Positions 1 to 11,170 are shown, numbered from the stretch's first letter. The stretch is DNA of 64,000 bases from Lycium barbarum (GCF_019175385.1 NC_083338.1:68394712-68458711), one strand, 5' to 3'. Notes: a model not told the origin generated them from the sequence alone. A program made the numbers and translations.

Positions 1-1612
1 GGACTGTTTTAGTGGCCATGGTGGACTGATTTTCCTTAGTAATTATGGATGATGCTATCATAGATTGCATGGTAAAAAGAGTGAAAATAATTGGAAGGTT
101 AAAGGTGAAGTTGCGTTAGTATGAATATAAATTGAATCCATGAAATCTTGTGTGAGATGTTGAAGCATGTTGAAACCGTGTAGGGACTGTTTTGGGTGGA
201 AGATAATGAAATGATTTTACTTGATATTTTGATTGTTTTTGTCATGAATTTTATGATGGAAAAGAAGGTGTTTAATGGTTGGAGTTGGAACTAAAATCAT
301 TTGTGGGTTGTTGTAAGGATTATAGTGATGACAAGGTAGCTTAGTTGCGTATGAAGTGATGATGTACATGTCGTGTGGTTGCTGGTCGTAACTTACTGAA
401 ATTATATGAAAAGAAGACATGAAATAAGGTGTAAGAATCGTATGTAGTTCTCTTAATATGTTCGTAAACGTTTGCAAGAATTCCAAGCATCTTTATGTTG
501 TTGGTAAAGGATTGTTTTGGACGTGTTGTTGTTTTTGTTAAGTTGGAAAAACGAATTATAATTAAGAGTATACATCATGTTTTCATAGTAATTGGGCTGT
601 TATATAATCATTTTTATGAAGTATTACGACTATAGACTAATGAGAATAAAATAGAGGTGTCATAACCGCATGTAAACTATTATCGAATGTTGTAAGGTAT
701 GGATTGATTTGAAATCGCATACAGGCTGTTTTGACACGTTGTTGTTATTTTTATTGAGCTTGGAAGATTAATGATAATTAAGATTATGCATTGTGAGGTA
801 TGTTGAATGGCCTGTTATAAAGTTGTTACATGCAAACGTTAAGGCTAGAAACTATTACGAATAACTTGACAATGTAGTAGCCGTATGTGAATCGCTATTG
901 AATGTTGTGAATGCGGACTGTTTGGAATGTTGTGTGGGATTTCCGGATTGGTATTTAATGTATAATTATTGATGTGGGATTGGTTGTATGTAGTTGGTTT
1001 GGCTATAAGAGAAAACGTCGTCTAAACATCTAGAAAGGAGTTACTAACGTTAGAATACGTTTTGAATCTCCCCGTAGCTTAACCGTAGTTGTTGGCGTCT
1101 TAATATAGGTTGAAGTATTATTGGGAAGCGTATACATATTGTGTGACAAATAAGCGCTAAAGGTATGTGAAGCTAACCCTTCTTTATTTTTGGCATGATC
1201 GTTGTAAAATGAATATACGATATATATACGATTCCAAAGGAATTCCTATTCCTAGAACCACTAGGGTGGCTAATGATCTTGATTCTCATAACTTACATTT
1301 TATATATATATATATGTATATTTTGATATGTACATATGATTTCAAAGTTCCATTTTGATATAATCCACAGGGACATCCGAAAGGTAAATGATATGACTAT
1401 TATTGAATTTGTGAACGATGGTTCGTGTTGACTATTCTATTGAGTCCTTAAAAACGTTTTGAATTGCATATAGTTTCTCACTACTCTGCTCGTGCATTCC
1501 TCAATATATCTTTCACCGAGTCCCTGGCCGGGTATGTTATCGTGCACACTTCCACTGCATTGTTCACCGAGTCCCTCACTAGAGGGCCGGGTACGGTATA
1601 TATATGTATTTG

Positions 1613-1684
1613 GTGTTATGCTGTGTTATGGTGTTATGCTGTGTTACGGAGTTATGCTGTGTTACGGAGTTATGCGGTGTTACG
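1613..1684 (+). repeat. 18-bp tandem repeat, four units
   Basis: Four consecutive 18-bp units (1613-1630, 1631-1648, 1649-1666, 1667-1684) of the type GTGTTATGCTGTGTTACG with one to three changes each. The unit is a multiple of three, so it yields open frames in several phases that should not be taken as genes. The LTRs of B and D have single diverged units at the matching place. Confidence 0.9.
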
Positions 1685-1888
1685 GATTTATTATATTCTG
1701 GAGTATGCTGTGTTATGGCGCCAGAGACGGGGTGGCGACCATGTTCACCGTGTTCCATAATAGGGCCGGATATGATATATGATATTGATGTGCATGAGTT
1801 ATGTTTCAACAGCAAGTATTTGGTATTCTGGTTATAGTACTCGTTTCCTATACTTCTTATTTCAGTTATGATCCTGTTTACTGTATTT

Positions 1889-1966
1889 CATGCTTTACAT
1901 GCTCAGTATATATCCCGTACTGACGCCCTTTCTTCGGGGGGCTGCGTTTCATGCCCGCAAGTGCAG
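1889..1966 (+). promoter_or_regulatory. Conserved LTR core with hairpin (element G copy)
   Basis: Contains TTACATGCTCAGTA, CGTACTGAC, a short G/C stem around TTTCTTC, then CTGCGTTTCATGCCCGCA. The same order of motifs recurs in the LTRs of A, B, C, D, E and F. In this copy the final CAG of the acceptor-like site reads CAAG. Its place near the LTR 3' end suits an R-region, polyadenylation or splicing signal; the function is inferred. Confidence 0.5.
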
Positions 1967-2441
1967 ATACTCGCTTTGGTGATCCGCTAGCTTAGGATTT
2001 CCCTTCTGCTATCTTGGAGAGTTCCGTTGTTCCGGAGCCCAGACTTTGGTATAGATCCTTTTTTATCCAAATATATGCATATGTTGTTTAAGGGTACGAC
2101 GGGGCCCTGTCCCGTCAAATTTCACTGTTGAAACTCTTAGAGGTCTGTGGACATATGTGTGGGTTGTGTATGGGTTCTGTTCAGCTGTGTCTATATGATG
2201 TGTTGTGGTATGATGTTCGTCTATAGTGGCAGCCTTGTCGGCTTGCATATGATATTGATATGTGATGGCAACCCTGTCGGCTTGCTTTTATATGTATAAT
2301 GATGCGACAAATCTGAGACCATGGGTTGGTCGTTATGAATTCCATATGGTGTTGTTGTGGACTGAACATGTAGCTAACGGGAGTGTATACGAGTGCCCAG
2401 TCCGGGTACTTAGTCATGGCCTACGGGGTTGGGTTGTGACA

Positions 2442-2979
2442 CTTGACTTGTGGAGAGTGGGAATGAAGTAAAATGAAATGAAAAAGGGTCCTTATATTGA
2501 ATTAAAAGCTGGCCGGATCAACTTATACTTTTCACTGACCGTATGTTTGGTCCAGTGAGCTATGCTATGCTGGGATGAATCCACGGTTGGACATACGGTC
2601 CATGGATTTTATACGGCCAGTATGTCTGGCCGTATAATGTCCAGCTTTCCGGAACTTGTTTTCGTCGACTCGTTTGATCTCTGATCCTTATGGAACCTGC
2701 TTAACACTTGTTCAACACTTCAATACAAATCTAAGGGATGTCATTACTCGTCTCTAAGACATCATTATGCCACCATTAACTTGTCGCTCATAATTCTTAT
2801 CTGACACATAGCATATCCTTTACATTTCTTTGCCAAACTTCTTTCTTTACGTCTAATATCTTCGAATCTCGATTGAGATCATCAAATGCTATTTCTTACT
2901 TATCCAAATCATCGTATACCTCGTACTCTTAGCTATCCTATTCACTGTGCGCTAACGGGGAATTTTCCAAGGTGTAACA
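2442..2979 (-). mobile_element. Reverse-strand LTR fragment
   Basis: Read on the minus strand it begins TGTTACACCTTGGAAAA, the same start as the LTRs of element E (minus-strand starts at 39014 and 52005). It also shares the TTATGGAACCT stretch (2685-2700) with the E LTRs. It is only 538 bp against about 2.6 kb for a full E LTR, and it is cut on its left where the LTR ending at 2441 begins. To its right, gag sequence of A starts at once. Confidence 0.65.
2609..2637. repeat. Inverted repeat TTATACGGCCAG / CTGGCCGTATAA
   Basis: Perfect 12-bp arms (2609-2620 and 2626-2637) around a 5-bp loop TATGT. The flanks hold more half-palindromes built on CATACGGTCC. The E LTR has a different palindrome (GCACACTCAGTGTGC) in what seems the matching zone. 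Confidence 0.85.
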
Positions 2980-3580
2980 CTTGGGGCCACATTTGATTAA
3001 AGACTACTTGACAGCTTCACTCCAAGAAGGGATGGATATTTCTCGTATTCAAGCTCATGCTCAGAATTTGGAAGAGCAGCAGCAGCCGCATCGGAGGGAG
3101 CATGATTCTGACAAAGGGCATAGTAAAAGAGCTAGATCTGCAGGTGCTAGCAGTGAGTATAGAGGGGTTTATAGGCAACAGTATTCCAGGTATTCAGGCC
3201 AATCTGTGGCTAGTGCACCTTCTCAATTTGCGGGTAGGAGATTTGATCGCCTTATTTATTCTGGATCGGGTCACGGTTCGAGAGTTTTGGGTTCCCAGTT
3301 TAGAGGCGATTTCAGTCAAAGGAGACCACCTGTACCACGATGCAGCCAGTGCGGTAGATTACATACGGATCAGTGTCGCCGAGGCTCAGATGCTTGTTAT
3401 GCCTGTGGTCAGACTGGGCATATGATGCTTGATTATCCGTCGATGAGTGGTAGAGGTAGGACCCAACCCACGAGATCAGTAGCCGGCTCTTCTTCGTCTG
3501 TGCGCCCTATGAGGCAAGGCTCACAGGCACCACCAGGTCGTAGTAGGGGCAGAGGGGGAGCATCCGGTTCACAGCCCCAT
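2980..3580 (+). pseudogene. Gag remnant of A, N-terminus missing
   Basis: The frame opens inside the gag domain (LGPHLIKDYLTASLQ), matching the middle of the E gag. It continues through a Q/R-rich linker to two knuckle-like motifs. The first is CSQCGRLHTDQC; the second starts CYACGQTGH but its last ligand is Tyr (MMLDYP) where D and E have Cys, so it is broken. A basic G/S/R-rich tail follows. The capsid N-terminal half is lost exactly at the end of the reverse-strand LTR fragment (2979). It would have coated the genomic RNA in virus-like particles. Confidence 0.85.
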
Positions 3581-4142
3581 ATTTATGCATTGTTCGGGCG
3601 ACACGATCTTGAGTCCTCCCTTGACGTTATTACAGGTATACTATCAGTATTTTTTCATGATGTTTGTGCATTAATTGATCCGTGCTCTACCTTATCGTAC
3701 ATTACTCCTTATATTGTTGATCGAATTGGACTGAAACCCAAGCCAATCAAACTTTTTGAGGTGTCTACTCCTGTTGGTGACCCAGTAACAGCTAAACGAG
3801 TATATATAGAAACTGCGTGGTTGTGGTATGTGATCATCATACTGTAGCTGATTTGATCGAGCTGAAAATGTTAGATTTCGATGTTATTATGGGCATGCAT
3901 TGGCTGGATTCCTATTATGCTAATGTGGATTGTAGAATAAAAATGGTTCGATTCCAATTTCCGGGAGAACCAGTGCTTGAATGGAAAGGTAACACAGCAT
4001 CCCCAAGAGGTAGGTTTATTTCCTATCTCAAAGAGAGGAAGATGATTACTAGGGCTATATTTATCATTTAGTCCGGGTTAATGGCACCGAGGCAAAACCG
4101 CCAACTCTTCAATTCGTTCCGATAGTAAATGAGTTTCCAAAT
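3581..4142 (+). pseudogene. Retropepsin-like protease remnant of A
   Basis: Aspartic protease region that should process the gag-pol polyprotein. The active-site motif reads ALIDPCSTLSYI, whereas D has [12 protein letters not shown], so the Gly after Asp-Pro is replaced by Cys. A frameshift near 3805-3820 moves the reading to the next frame, which carries IMGMHWLDS and [11 protein letters not shown] and stops at 4069-4071. The linker to RT resumes in a further frame. It is non-functional as it stands. Confidence 0.8.
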
Positions 4143-5706
4143 GTGTTTCTAGATAAGCTTATAGGTCTTCCATCGGAACGGGCGATTGATTTTACTATTG
4201 ATGTGCTACTAGACACCAAACCCATATCTATTCCTCCTAACATAATGGCTCCTGCAGAATTGAAAGAGCTAAAAGCACAACTGAAGGGTTTGCTCGAGAA
4301 GGGATTTATTGGGCCCAGTTCATCGCCATGGGGAGCACCTGTCTTGTTCATAAGAAAGAAAGATGGTTCCTTGCGAATGTGCATTGATTATAGGCAGTTG
4401 AATAAAGTGACAATAAATAATAAATATTCGCTTCCGAGAATCGACGATTTGTTTGATCAATTGCAGGGTGCTAAGTGGTTTTCAAAGATAGATCTAAGGT
4501 CAAGATATCATCAAGTGAGAGTTAGAGAAGAAGACATTCTGAAAACGACTTTCAGAACTAGATATGGTCACTATGAGTTTCGGGTAATGTCGTTTGGGTT
4601 GACTCATGCCCCAGCAGTATTCATGAATTTGATGAATAAGGTGTTCAGGCCTTTCCTGGATCTATTTGTAATTGTGTTCATCGATGACATTCTGGTATAC
4701 TCTCTATCAGAAGCAGATCATGCAGACCATTTACGTACTGTCCTTGGAATTCTTTGGACTCAAGAATTATATGCCAAGTTTTCAAAATGCGAGTTCCGGT
4801 TGAATTCTGTAACTTTTCTGGGCCATATCATCTCAGCTGATGACATTCGGGTAGATACTCAGAAAATTGAGGCTGTGAAGACTTGGCCAAGGCCTACAAC
4901 ACCTACCGAGATCCGTAGCTTTTTTGGACTGGCAGGCTATTACAGAAGATTTGTAGAAGGATTTTCTTCTATTGCAGCACCATTGACGAAGGTAACTTAG
5001 AAATCAGCAAAATTCCAATGGACCGATGCTTGTGTGCGCAGTTTTCAGGAATTGAAAGGTAGATTGACTTCAGCCCCAGTCCTAACACTTCCAGAATGAT
5101 CAAGAGGCTATGTTGTTTATTGTGATGCCTCCGATGTTGGGTTGGGCTGTGTGTTGATGCAGCACGGTAAGATCATTACCAATGCCTCTAGGCAGTTGCA
5201 AAAACACGAGCAAAACTATCTGACCCATGATCTTGAACTAGCTGCGGTTATTTATGCACTAAAGATGTGGAGACATTAGTTGTATGGTGTTCATGTTGAT
5301 ATTTATACAGATCACAAGAGTCTCTAGTATATTTTTAAGAAGAATGAGTTAAATCTACGGTAGAGACAATGGTTAGAGCTATTGAAAGACTATGACGTAA
5401 GTATCTTATATCATCCCGGAAAGGCGAATGTGGTGGCTGATGCTCTCAGCCGCAAGTCCATGGGCAGTTTATGTGACGTCCAGCCGGAGAAAAAGTAGCT
5501 AGCCCATGAACTTCAACAGCTAGCTAGCCTAGGAGTTCGCTTAATGGACATGGACAATGCAGGAATTGTTGTTCATAACTCAGCTGTTTCATCCTTAGTA
5601 GCAGAGGTGAAAAAGCGCCAATATGAAGACCCCAAGTTGAGCTATTACAAAGATACACTTCCTCCGAAGGAGAAGTCACCATTTGAGATTTCTGCAGATG
5701 GAGTTC
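4143..5706 (+). pseudogene. RT and RNase H remnant of A, interrupted by B
   Basis: The RT fingers and palm are clear: [15 protein letters not shown] and the catalytic FIDDILVYS. The first stop is TAG at 4998-5000, where the sister copies have Gln. RNase H follows with [19 protein letters not shown] and ADALSR, but with in-frame TAGs near 5277, 5326, 5360 and 5495. The frame runs into the TSD AGTTC at 5702-5706 and resumes after 14973 as integrase. Several stops fit C-to-T changes at former CAG codons, as expected of an old methylated copy. Confidence 0.9.
5702..5706. repeat. TSD of element B, left copy (AGTTC)
   Basis: AGTTC directly precedes the LTR start TGTTATGTC and is repeated at 14969-14973 directly after the LTR end GTGACA. 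Removing B plus one copy restores the A pol reading frame. Confidence 0.95.
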
Positions 5707-6267
5707 TGTTATGTCTCGTGCTTTCGTATAATTGGAAATCGAGAAATAAACAAGACTTGTGTGTTAGAAGGAAATATTTTTTTTTTGACTTTGGTGAATA
5801 TGACTATGTTGGTTGTGGAATCATTAATGTTAAGACATCGGGGAAGGCCGAGGGTAAATTTGGAATTTCGGAAATTAGTTTCGGGAATTACAAAACGGAC
5901 TTTTAAGGAATTGGGCCAAGGAATTAGAACACAAGAAATTGAGGCCCAAAGTAGTGGGGTGGCCGGCCAAAGGCCAAGGCCCAAACCCATTTTAATGTCA
6001 TGTGTTGAGCACATGACCTCTACAATTGGATATATATCATGTTAGTCTTTAGAATTATCAAGAACAAAAGAAAAATCCAAGAACACCACATAAAAAGGGC
6101 TCTCGGCCGAGAATAGGAAAGAGAGAAAAAGAATTGTGCTAGCTTGTGTTGTGATCCAAACATCTTGATTTTTGCATAGTTGTGAAGTACTCAAGACCCT
6201 CTTCAACGGGGTACAATTAGTTCGGCACAAGAACCACGTTTGCGACAAGTCGGGTTTTCAAGAAAAG

Positions 6268-7045
6268 GTGAGAATTCTTACACTTTTGTGTTATAGAATT
6301 GATGTGAATGTGTTAAGAATTGAGAATAGACGAGAATACCGTAACTTTGATGTGTGAATGAAGCCATGGGTGTGTGTATATTATGCATTGTGGCCGTGAG
6401 CCTTAGGAAGGAGAAGGGGTGTGAATTTGATCTTGTTTAGTTCGTATAATGTGTCGTTGTGACCTTTATGTCAGAAATGATTGATTGATGAATTGGATTG
6501 GCGTTGGAAAATGATTTCGGAACGTTATCGGAAAGTATATACCTTTGGTATATTTGCGTATATCATTGTATATCTTTGATGCTAAAGACTTTAAATATGA
6601 TTTATGGTTGATGTTAATGAATTCGGAATGAAACGACGCAAGTTAGAACGTTCGTTGTAAGTTTTGATGTTTTGAAAGAATTATGGAAAGTAATGAATCT
6701 TGGGCAATTTCGTATATGGCTTGGAATGTATTTGGAATGTGATTGAATAATCTTGAATGAGTGAATGAATACAATAATATGGATATAGATTTGGAGTTTT
6801 GGAAGTTTGAATGAAAAGTTGCCAACTTAGGTAATAAGGTAGAACTTTGAAGCTAGAGTGGTTTGATTATGATTTGTGTTGTTGTTGATGTGTGGGCTGT
6901 TGTTGTTGATGTATTTTGAGCCGAGCTAAGTCTCGGGAGTGTTAGATTTATAGGGGAAATGCTGCCGAAATTTCGGTAGGCAAAAATGAAGTTAATGGCA
7001 TTTTTAAGCGTAAGAATCTCAATTGGTAACTTTGACCATTTGCAG
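6268..7045 (+). other. Candidate intron 1 inside the B 5' LTR
   Basis: Donor AAAAG|GTGAGA and acceptor ACCATTTGCAG| bound 778 nt. The D LTR has matching sites at 19402 and 20167 (766 nt), with donor AAAAG|GTAAGG. In the B 3' LTR the acceptor reads TTTGAAG, so that copy is damaged. Splicing is inferred from site quality and conservation only. Confidence 0.35.
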
Positions 7046-7097
7046 ATTTCAGACGAAACGGGACTTGACTTTTGGGAGAGCATACGACGTCTGTAAG

Positions 7098-8124
7098 GTA
7101 TGTAAAGCTTCCCACTTCTTCGTTTGGCATGTCTTAGTATGCTAGGTGAATATTGGAACTTCCGGAGCATTTCTGCTCCTCGAAACCCGATTCACAGAAA
7201 AGTTACTATTCATTCAATTCAATTGAAGCCTAAGGGCTCTATTTTGGCTAGAATGCCACCATTCGTCCGAAACCTATCGAAATGTGATCGGGTCACCTGG
7301 TAATGATTATGTATGACCTTTTGGCCTATTAATGTTCGTAAATTATGTTCGCCACCTCAATTTGACTCGAGGTGGGCCCGCTAACCCCGAGACGCCCTAT
7401 TTGTCCTATCGGGCTCTCCTTTGGAATAAGGTTTGATATGAACCCTTTGATTTTGAAACGTTCTGCTATGAGCTATGTTTTGAATATTATGATATGCTAA
7501 GTTACGTTTTGAGCCATACGTAATATTTTGGAAACGTTTTGTGAAATGAAACTTTGTATCGACTAAGTATTCGATTATTTTGTACTATGAAATGACTTAT
7601 GAGACTACTAAGTTTTGAAAGGCTATTTTGAAATATGGATTGCATTTGTTTGCTCACGACACCGCTCGTGCCTTATTATGACTTCGTTCACCGGTTCCTG
7701 GGCCGATTATGATTCGTGCGCCTTACAATAATTCGGCCGTATGCTGTGTTACGGTTCCCGAGGCTTCGCCATAGGGCCGGGTTCCGTTTGGAGTTATGCT
7801 GTGATATGGCTCGTGATGCGATACGCTCACCTATGTTTGTGTTTATGTTCGGAGATACGGAGATTTGAAACTTTCTGGTGTTATGCTGTGTGTGGCGCCA
7901 GCGTCGGAGTGGCGACCACGTTCTTAAGCGTTTGCATGATTTCGTTTGCATTATGTATACGTATATGACTTTGATACGGATTTTGGACATACTGATTTGT
8001 ACTCCACTTTGTTATCTGATTTGCTTTCCGTTTTGATCCATATTTCTGTACTCCGTGCTTTACATACTCAGTACATATTTCGTACTGACCCCCTTTCTTC
8101 GGGGGCTGCGTTTCATGCCCGCAG
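7098..8124 (+). other. Candidate intron 2 inside the B 5' LTR
   Basis: Donor GTAAG|GTATGT and acceptor CATGCCCGCAG| bound 1027 nt. The exon between the two candidate introns is 52 nt in both B (7046-7097) and D (20168-20219). The AG|GTATGT site recurs in every LTR family of this window, and the CAG end in most. Not proven. Confidence 0.4.
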
Positions 8125-8126
8125 GT
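8063..8126 (+). promoter_or_regulatory. Conserved LTR core with hairpin (B 5' LTR)
   Basis: TACATACTCAGTACATATT, CGTACTGAC, then CCCC TTTCTTC GGGG, a 4-bp stem that changes to GTCC/GGAC in element C, then CTGCGTTTCATGCCCGCAG. The paired change suggests that RNA structure is kept. The same core is at 14393-14456 in the B 3' LTR. The role (R region, 3' end formation or splicing) is unknown. Confidence 0.55.
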
Positions 8127-8640
8127 ACAGACATTGGTGATCCTCCACTGTAGGCTTCACTTTCTGCTATTTTGGAGTACTCCTTTTGATCCGGAGTCCA
8201 CTTTTGGTACAAGCTCCTTTTGCTATGTATATGCTCTGTATATTTGACGATTTGGGTACGGCGAGGCCCTGTCTCGCCATATGTCTTTGTTTTGAGTTCG
8301 TAGAGGCCTGTAGTCATATATGTGGGGCGAGGGTCCTATATATGTTTGTTTGATTTTGTTTTCTGGTCTTAAAGCGGTCCGTTGTTTTGATGGCCCTAAA
8401 TGGCCCTTATGCTTATGTTTGCACTTTCGACCGGCGATGTCTATTCCGCCGCTCAGTTTGTATTTGATATGGCATTTTGATTTGTGCGACCGCTTAAGAC
8501 ATATTTGATAAAGATTCAGTTTGATATGACTTTTATGAATTTTTGGAACATGCTCGGATTTGGTAAATGAATATGCGGTTTGGTCTGGGTACCCAGATAG
8601 GGTGCCAGGCGCGGCCCACGGGGCTGGGTCGTGACAAAAG

Positions 8641-8652
8641 TGGTATCAGAGC
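8641..8652 (+). other. Primer-binding site of B (initiator tRNA-Met type)
   Basis: TGGTATCAGAGC lies four bases (AAAG) after the LTR end. It is the usual plant PBS complementary to the 3' end of initiator tRNA-Met and sets the start of minus-strand cDNA synthesis. Confidence 0.95.
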
Positions 8653-8696
8653 AGTTTGTCCTCGGAATGTCTACAGGCCGTGTCTCGTAGAGTCTT

Positions 8697-8730
8697 GTTT
8701 ATCGATGTGTTGTGCACCACATCTATAAAC
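8697..8730 (+). promoter_or_regulatory. Post-PBS hairpin with palindromic loop (B)
   Basis: Arms GTTTATCGATGTG (8697-8709) and CACATCTATAAAC (8718-8730) pair at 12 of 13 positions, and the stem extends outward with CTT/AGG. The 8-nt loop is TT plus GTGCAC, a self-complementary hexamer. Place and shape fit a dimerisation or packaging signal; function is inferred. Matching hairpins occur in D, E and F. Confidence 0.6.
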
Positions 8731-8922
8731 AGGAAGCTACAGGGCATTTAGGATGTTACCCTTCTTTGGATTCTTAGATCGTGCGATAAGGCTCTAAGAT
8801 TAGGATGATTCTCCCCTACGAATTGTTGTATCTACAGCGAGGCTCCAGAAGAGCAGAAGTGTCGGTATTTGGGGAAAATGTTTCTGACCCTCTTCTTGCA
8901 GGTGATCGTAGGTTGATAAATA

Positions 8923-9438
8923 ATGAAGAGGAGCGCTTCGGATGATGGGGATGGGGGTGCTAATAAGGCCCCTAGGACATCACCAGGACCGAGTAGGCAG
9001 ATCCCCAGCTACTCGATTGAGACAGATCCTTCGGAGGATCCAGAGACAATTCCTCCAGAGTTTTTGATCCCCAGAGCAGAGGCTCCCAGGGAAGACAGTT
9101 ATGACACCGACCCTTCGGAGGACCCAGCGACGATACCTCCAGAGTTTCTTACTCCCAGGGAGGAGGATAGCCCCGAGGCTGAGCCACTAGAGCACTCCTC
9201 TGGGACGCCGGAGGAGGAGATTCCCGAGGATGTGCCAGCATCTCCAGTAGTGGAGCAGTATGTTAGACAAGCTTCCCCAGAGAGTGTCACGCCCTATTCC
9301 AGCCCTTTGTCCTGGCCGTCGGTGAACCAGGAATTGCCAGGCTACCTACACTCCTCCGATTCAGATGCAGGTAACAGTGGGGGCCTGACCGACGACGATG
9401 ATGAGGGACACAGCTCCCACGGCAGCTCCCCAGGTTAG
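8923..9438 (+). CDS. Small acidic Pro/Ser/Glu-rich ORF of element B, unknown function
   Basis: An open frame of 171 codons in the position where gag starts in D and E. The protein starts MKRSASDDGD, is rich in Asp, Glu, Pro and Ser, and looks disordered. It has an internal duplication: a DPSEDP..TIPPEFL..PR unit occurs twice, near residues 31-48 and 62-79. A C-terminal DDDDE cluster lies near residue 157. No gag, zinc knuckle or enzyme motif is seen. It is open, unlike the decayed gag genes around it, but the element is young, so openness alone does not show selection. I do not recognise the family. Confidence 0.45.
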   Translation: MKRSASDDGDGGANKAPRTSPGPSRQIPSYSIETDPSEDPETIPPEFLIPRAEAPREDSYDTDPSEDPATIPPEFLTPREEDSPEAEPLEHSSGTPEEEIPEDVPASPVVEQYVRQASPESVTPYSSPLSWPSVNQELPGYLHSSDSDAGNSGGLTDDDDEGHSSHGSSPG

Positions 9439-10228
9439 ACCCGAGTTGATCAGTTATGAGTACGTAAGTTTCCTAGAATTTTCGATATGTGTATGATATC
9501 TGTAAAACGTTGTTCTATGAAGACGACGGAAATGTAAAAGGATTAGAGACCTAGTGACCAAAGGCAAGGGCGACTGAGATGTCCCCACCGTCAATGTGAG
9601 TCTAGAAATCCCGGATGAAAGTAAACAGGAAAGTGCCTCCGATGCTGTTGAGTTGGGCACGTGTGGTAAGTGTCGACGACGTTATAATTCTTACTTGAGG
9701 TTATCAGCCCCGTGTGGCTGCGATACGACATGATATGATATGTATGTGTGTATATGTGTTGGCCCTGTGAGGCATAATTGGTATTTCTGGTGTACAGGTT
9801 TTGGATAGTAAGAAAAACAGAGGAACCTCTGCCCAAATATTTCCAGAAATATGGAAGTAAATATGTAGACTAAGTACAAAAAGGTCCCGCAATACTTGTC
9901 GGACTTTAGTTTTCTTCTGTCAGTGGCCGGAGAACACCTTACGGTGATATTTTTATCAGATTCCACCGATTATTTGGAGGCGGAATTCGTGGGACGAAGA
10001 CTTAAATCCGTGGGTTATCCGTGATCATATGTATATGTGTATGAAGGTGAATGTTTAAGATTCAGAAAGGCGACATGGTAATGGTACGACTTCGCCGGGG
10101 GTGGGACCCGCTACAAATTTTTCCGAAAAATTTGCTAAAACCCCGATTGGCCCTGAAATTACGTGACAAAGGTCGTGCGGGGCAATTGACGAAGTTATAT
10201 TAGCTCTAATGCGTCAAAATGCGTGAAA

Positions 10229-10289
10229 GTTTCGGGGTTAAGCGTGCTCAAGCCAGAGCAATTCTGGGATGGGTGACCCCCTGGGAAGT
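10229..10289 (+). repeat. 5S rRNA-derived segment in B
   Basis: Contains GGTTAAGCGTGCT and GGGATGGGTGACC followed by CCCTGGGAAGT, which match the internal control region and 3' half of plant 5S rRNA (A-box side and C-box). The 5' third of 5S is not recognisable and there is no Pol III T-run at the proper end, so it is not a 5S gene. The matching part of element F is longer and better kept. Confidence 0.7.
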
Positions 10290-10520
10290 AATGCAAAATT
10301 TTGCACAAGTGTAAGTATGCTAGATATAAATGAAAATTTAGGGGGTAATCTAAAGGAAAAAAAGAATGTGTGGAGTAGTTAGTGCCCTTACAGGAGTCGT
10401 GCAGAATGAGGCGGACTAAATGGGCAAAAAGAAAAGGGTACAACACCGCTTGGGAAATTGAGCGAATTTGAATAACAGTCAGAGACGTTCGTCAGTAAGG
10501 TATGAGTAAATATATCCGTA

Positions 10521-10557
10521 TGTGTGTATGTGTATGTGTATGTGTAGGTGTGTGTAT
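10521..10557 (+). repeat. TGTGTA-type microsatellite
   Basis: A short run of TGTGTA and TGTG units in the B interior. Confidence 0.8.
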
Positions 10558-11170
10558 GATTTTCGTTTGGTGCCCTTGTGGGATAAGAGCCGAGTCCCGG
10601 CAGCCAAAGTTGTGATAGACGAAAGGTTTTACTAAATCGAATACATGAAGCGAAGCGGGGGCGACGATCCGAATGTTTTCAAGGGATAGAAAATCCCCAA
10701 TTACATTATAGCTTAGTTTGGAATGACGATGTCTGAAAGAGAAAATGAGTATGGAGGGTAGGAAAGATGAAAGATAAGCAGTGTGAATAAGTGGAATCTT
10801 TGAAAAAGTCGATACGCGAGACAATTTGTGTGACAGCTTGGCTAATAAGTTTACAAATAAAGGGAAATTTTTCATGAATCATTGGAGCCTTAATAAGAGT
10901 GATCTGATTCTAATTCGGATTCTATCTGCTAAACGTTTGCACTCCCGATTTTGATAAGGCTCTGTCTATTACGCCTCTATGCTTCTGGCCTTGATTGTGT
11001 TCCCATTTGATAAACCTTGGTACATCCGGTTCTGAATCTGTTCTTGGTTGACATACCTCTGTATGGTTGGCTCTGACTGCTAATCCGTCCGACACATCTC
11101 TGTATGTCTGACTCTGGATACGAATCTGTCTGATATATCTCTGGTATGTTTGTATGTGGATCTGTTTTGC

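Larger units (their letters stand above)
1..2441 (+). mobile_element. Partial long LTR (element G), 3' end present
   Basis: The stretch ends in GGGTTGGGTTGTGACA, the same LTR terminus as the other elements here (TG...CA type). It carries the modules of these LTRs in the same order: an AAAGGTATGTGAAGCTA motif near 1161, accession-like tandem repeats near 1613, and the core with CGTACTGAC, a C/G-rich hairpin and CATGCCCGCA near 1920-1960. Its left end lies outside the window, so a solo LTR cannot be told from the 3' LTR of an element. No real coding region is seen; the short frames inside are repeat-driven or shared LTR noise. Confidence 0.75.
5707..8636 (+). repeat. 5' LTR of B (2930 bp)
   Basis: Starts TGTTATGTCTCGTGC and ends GGGTCGTGACA. 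Inside, in order: a TATA-like ATATATATC at about 6020, leader ending CAAGAAAAG|GTGAG at 6267, an AG at 7045 after TTTGACCATTTGC, CTGTAAG|GTATGT at 7097, the core hairpin near 8090-8105 and CATGCCCGCAG ending at 8124. These look like two introns within the LTR. It contains no protein-coding region that I would support. Confidence 0.95.

Noticed and set aside
4109..4384. Antisense frames across the RT and protease regions of A, C and D
   Set aside because: They mirror conserved pol codons on the opposite strand and occur in each copy; no independent signal supports them.
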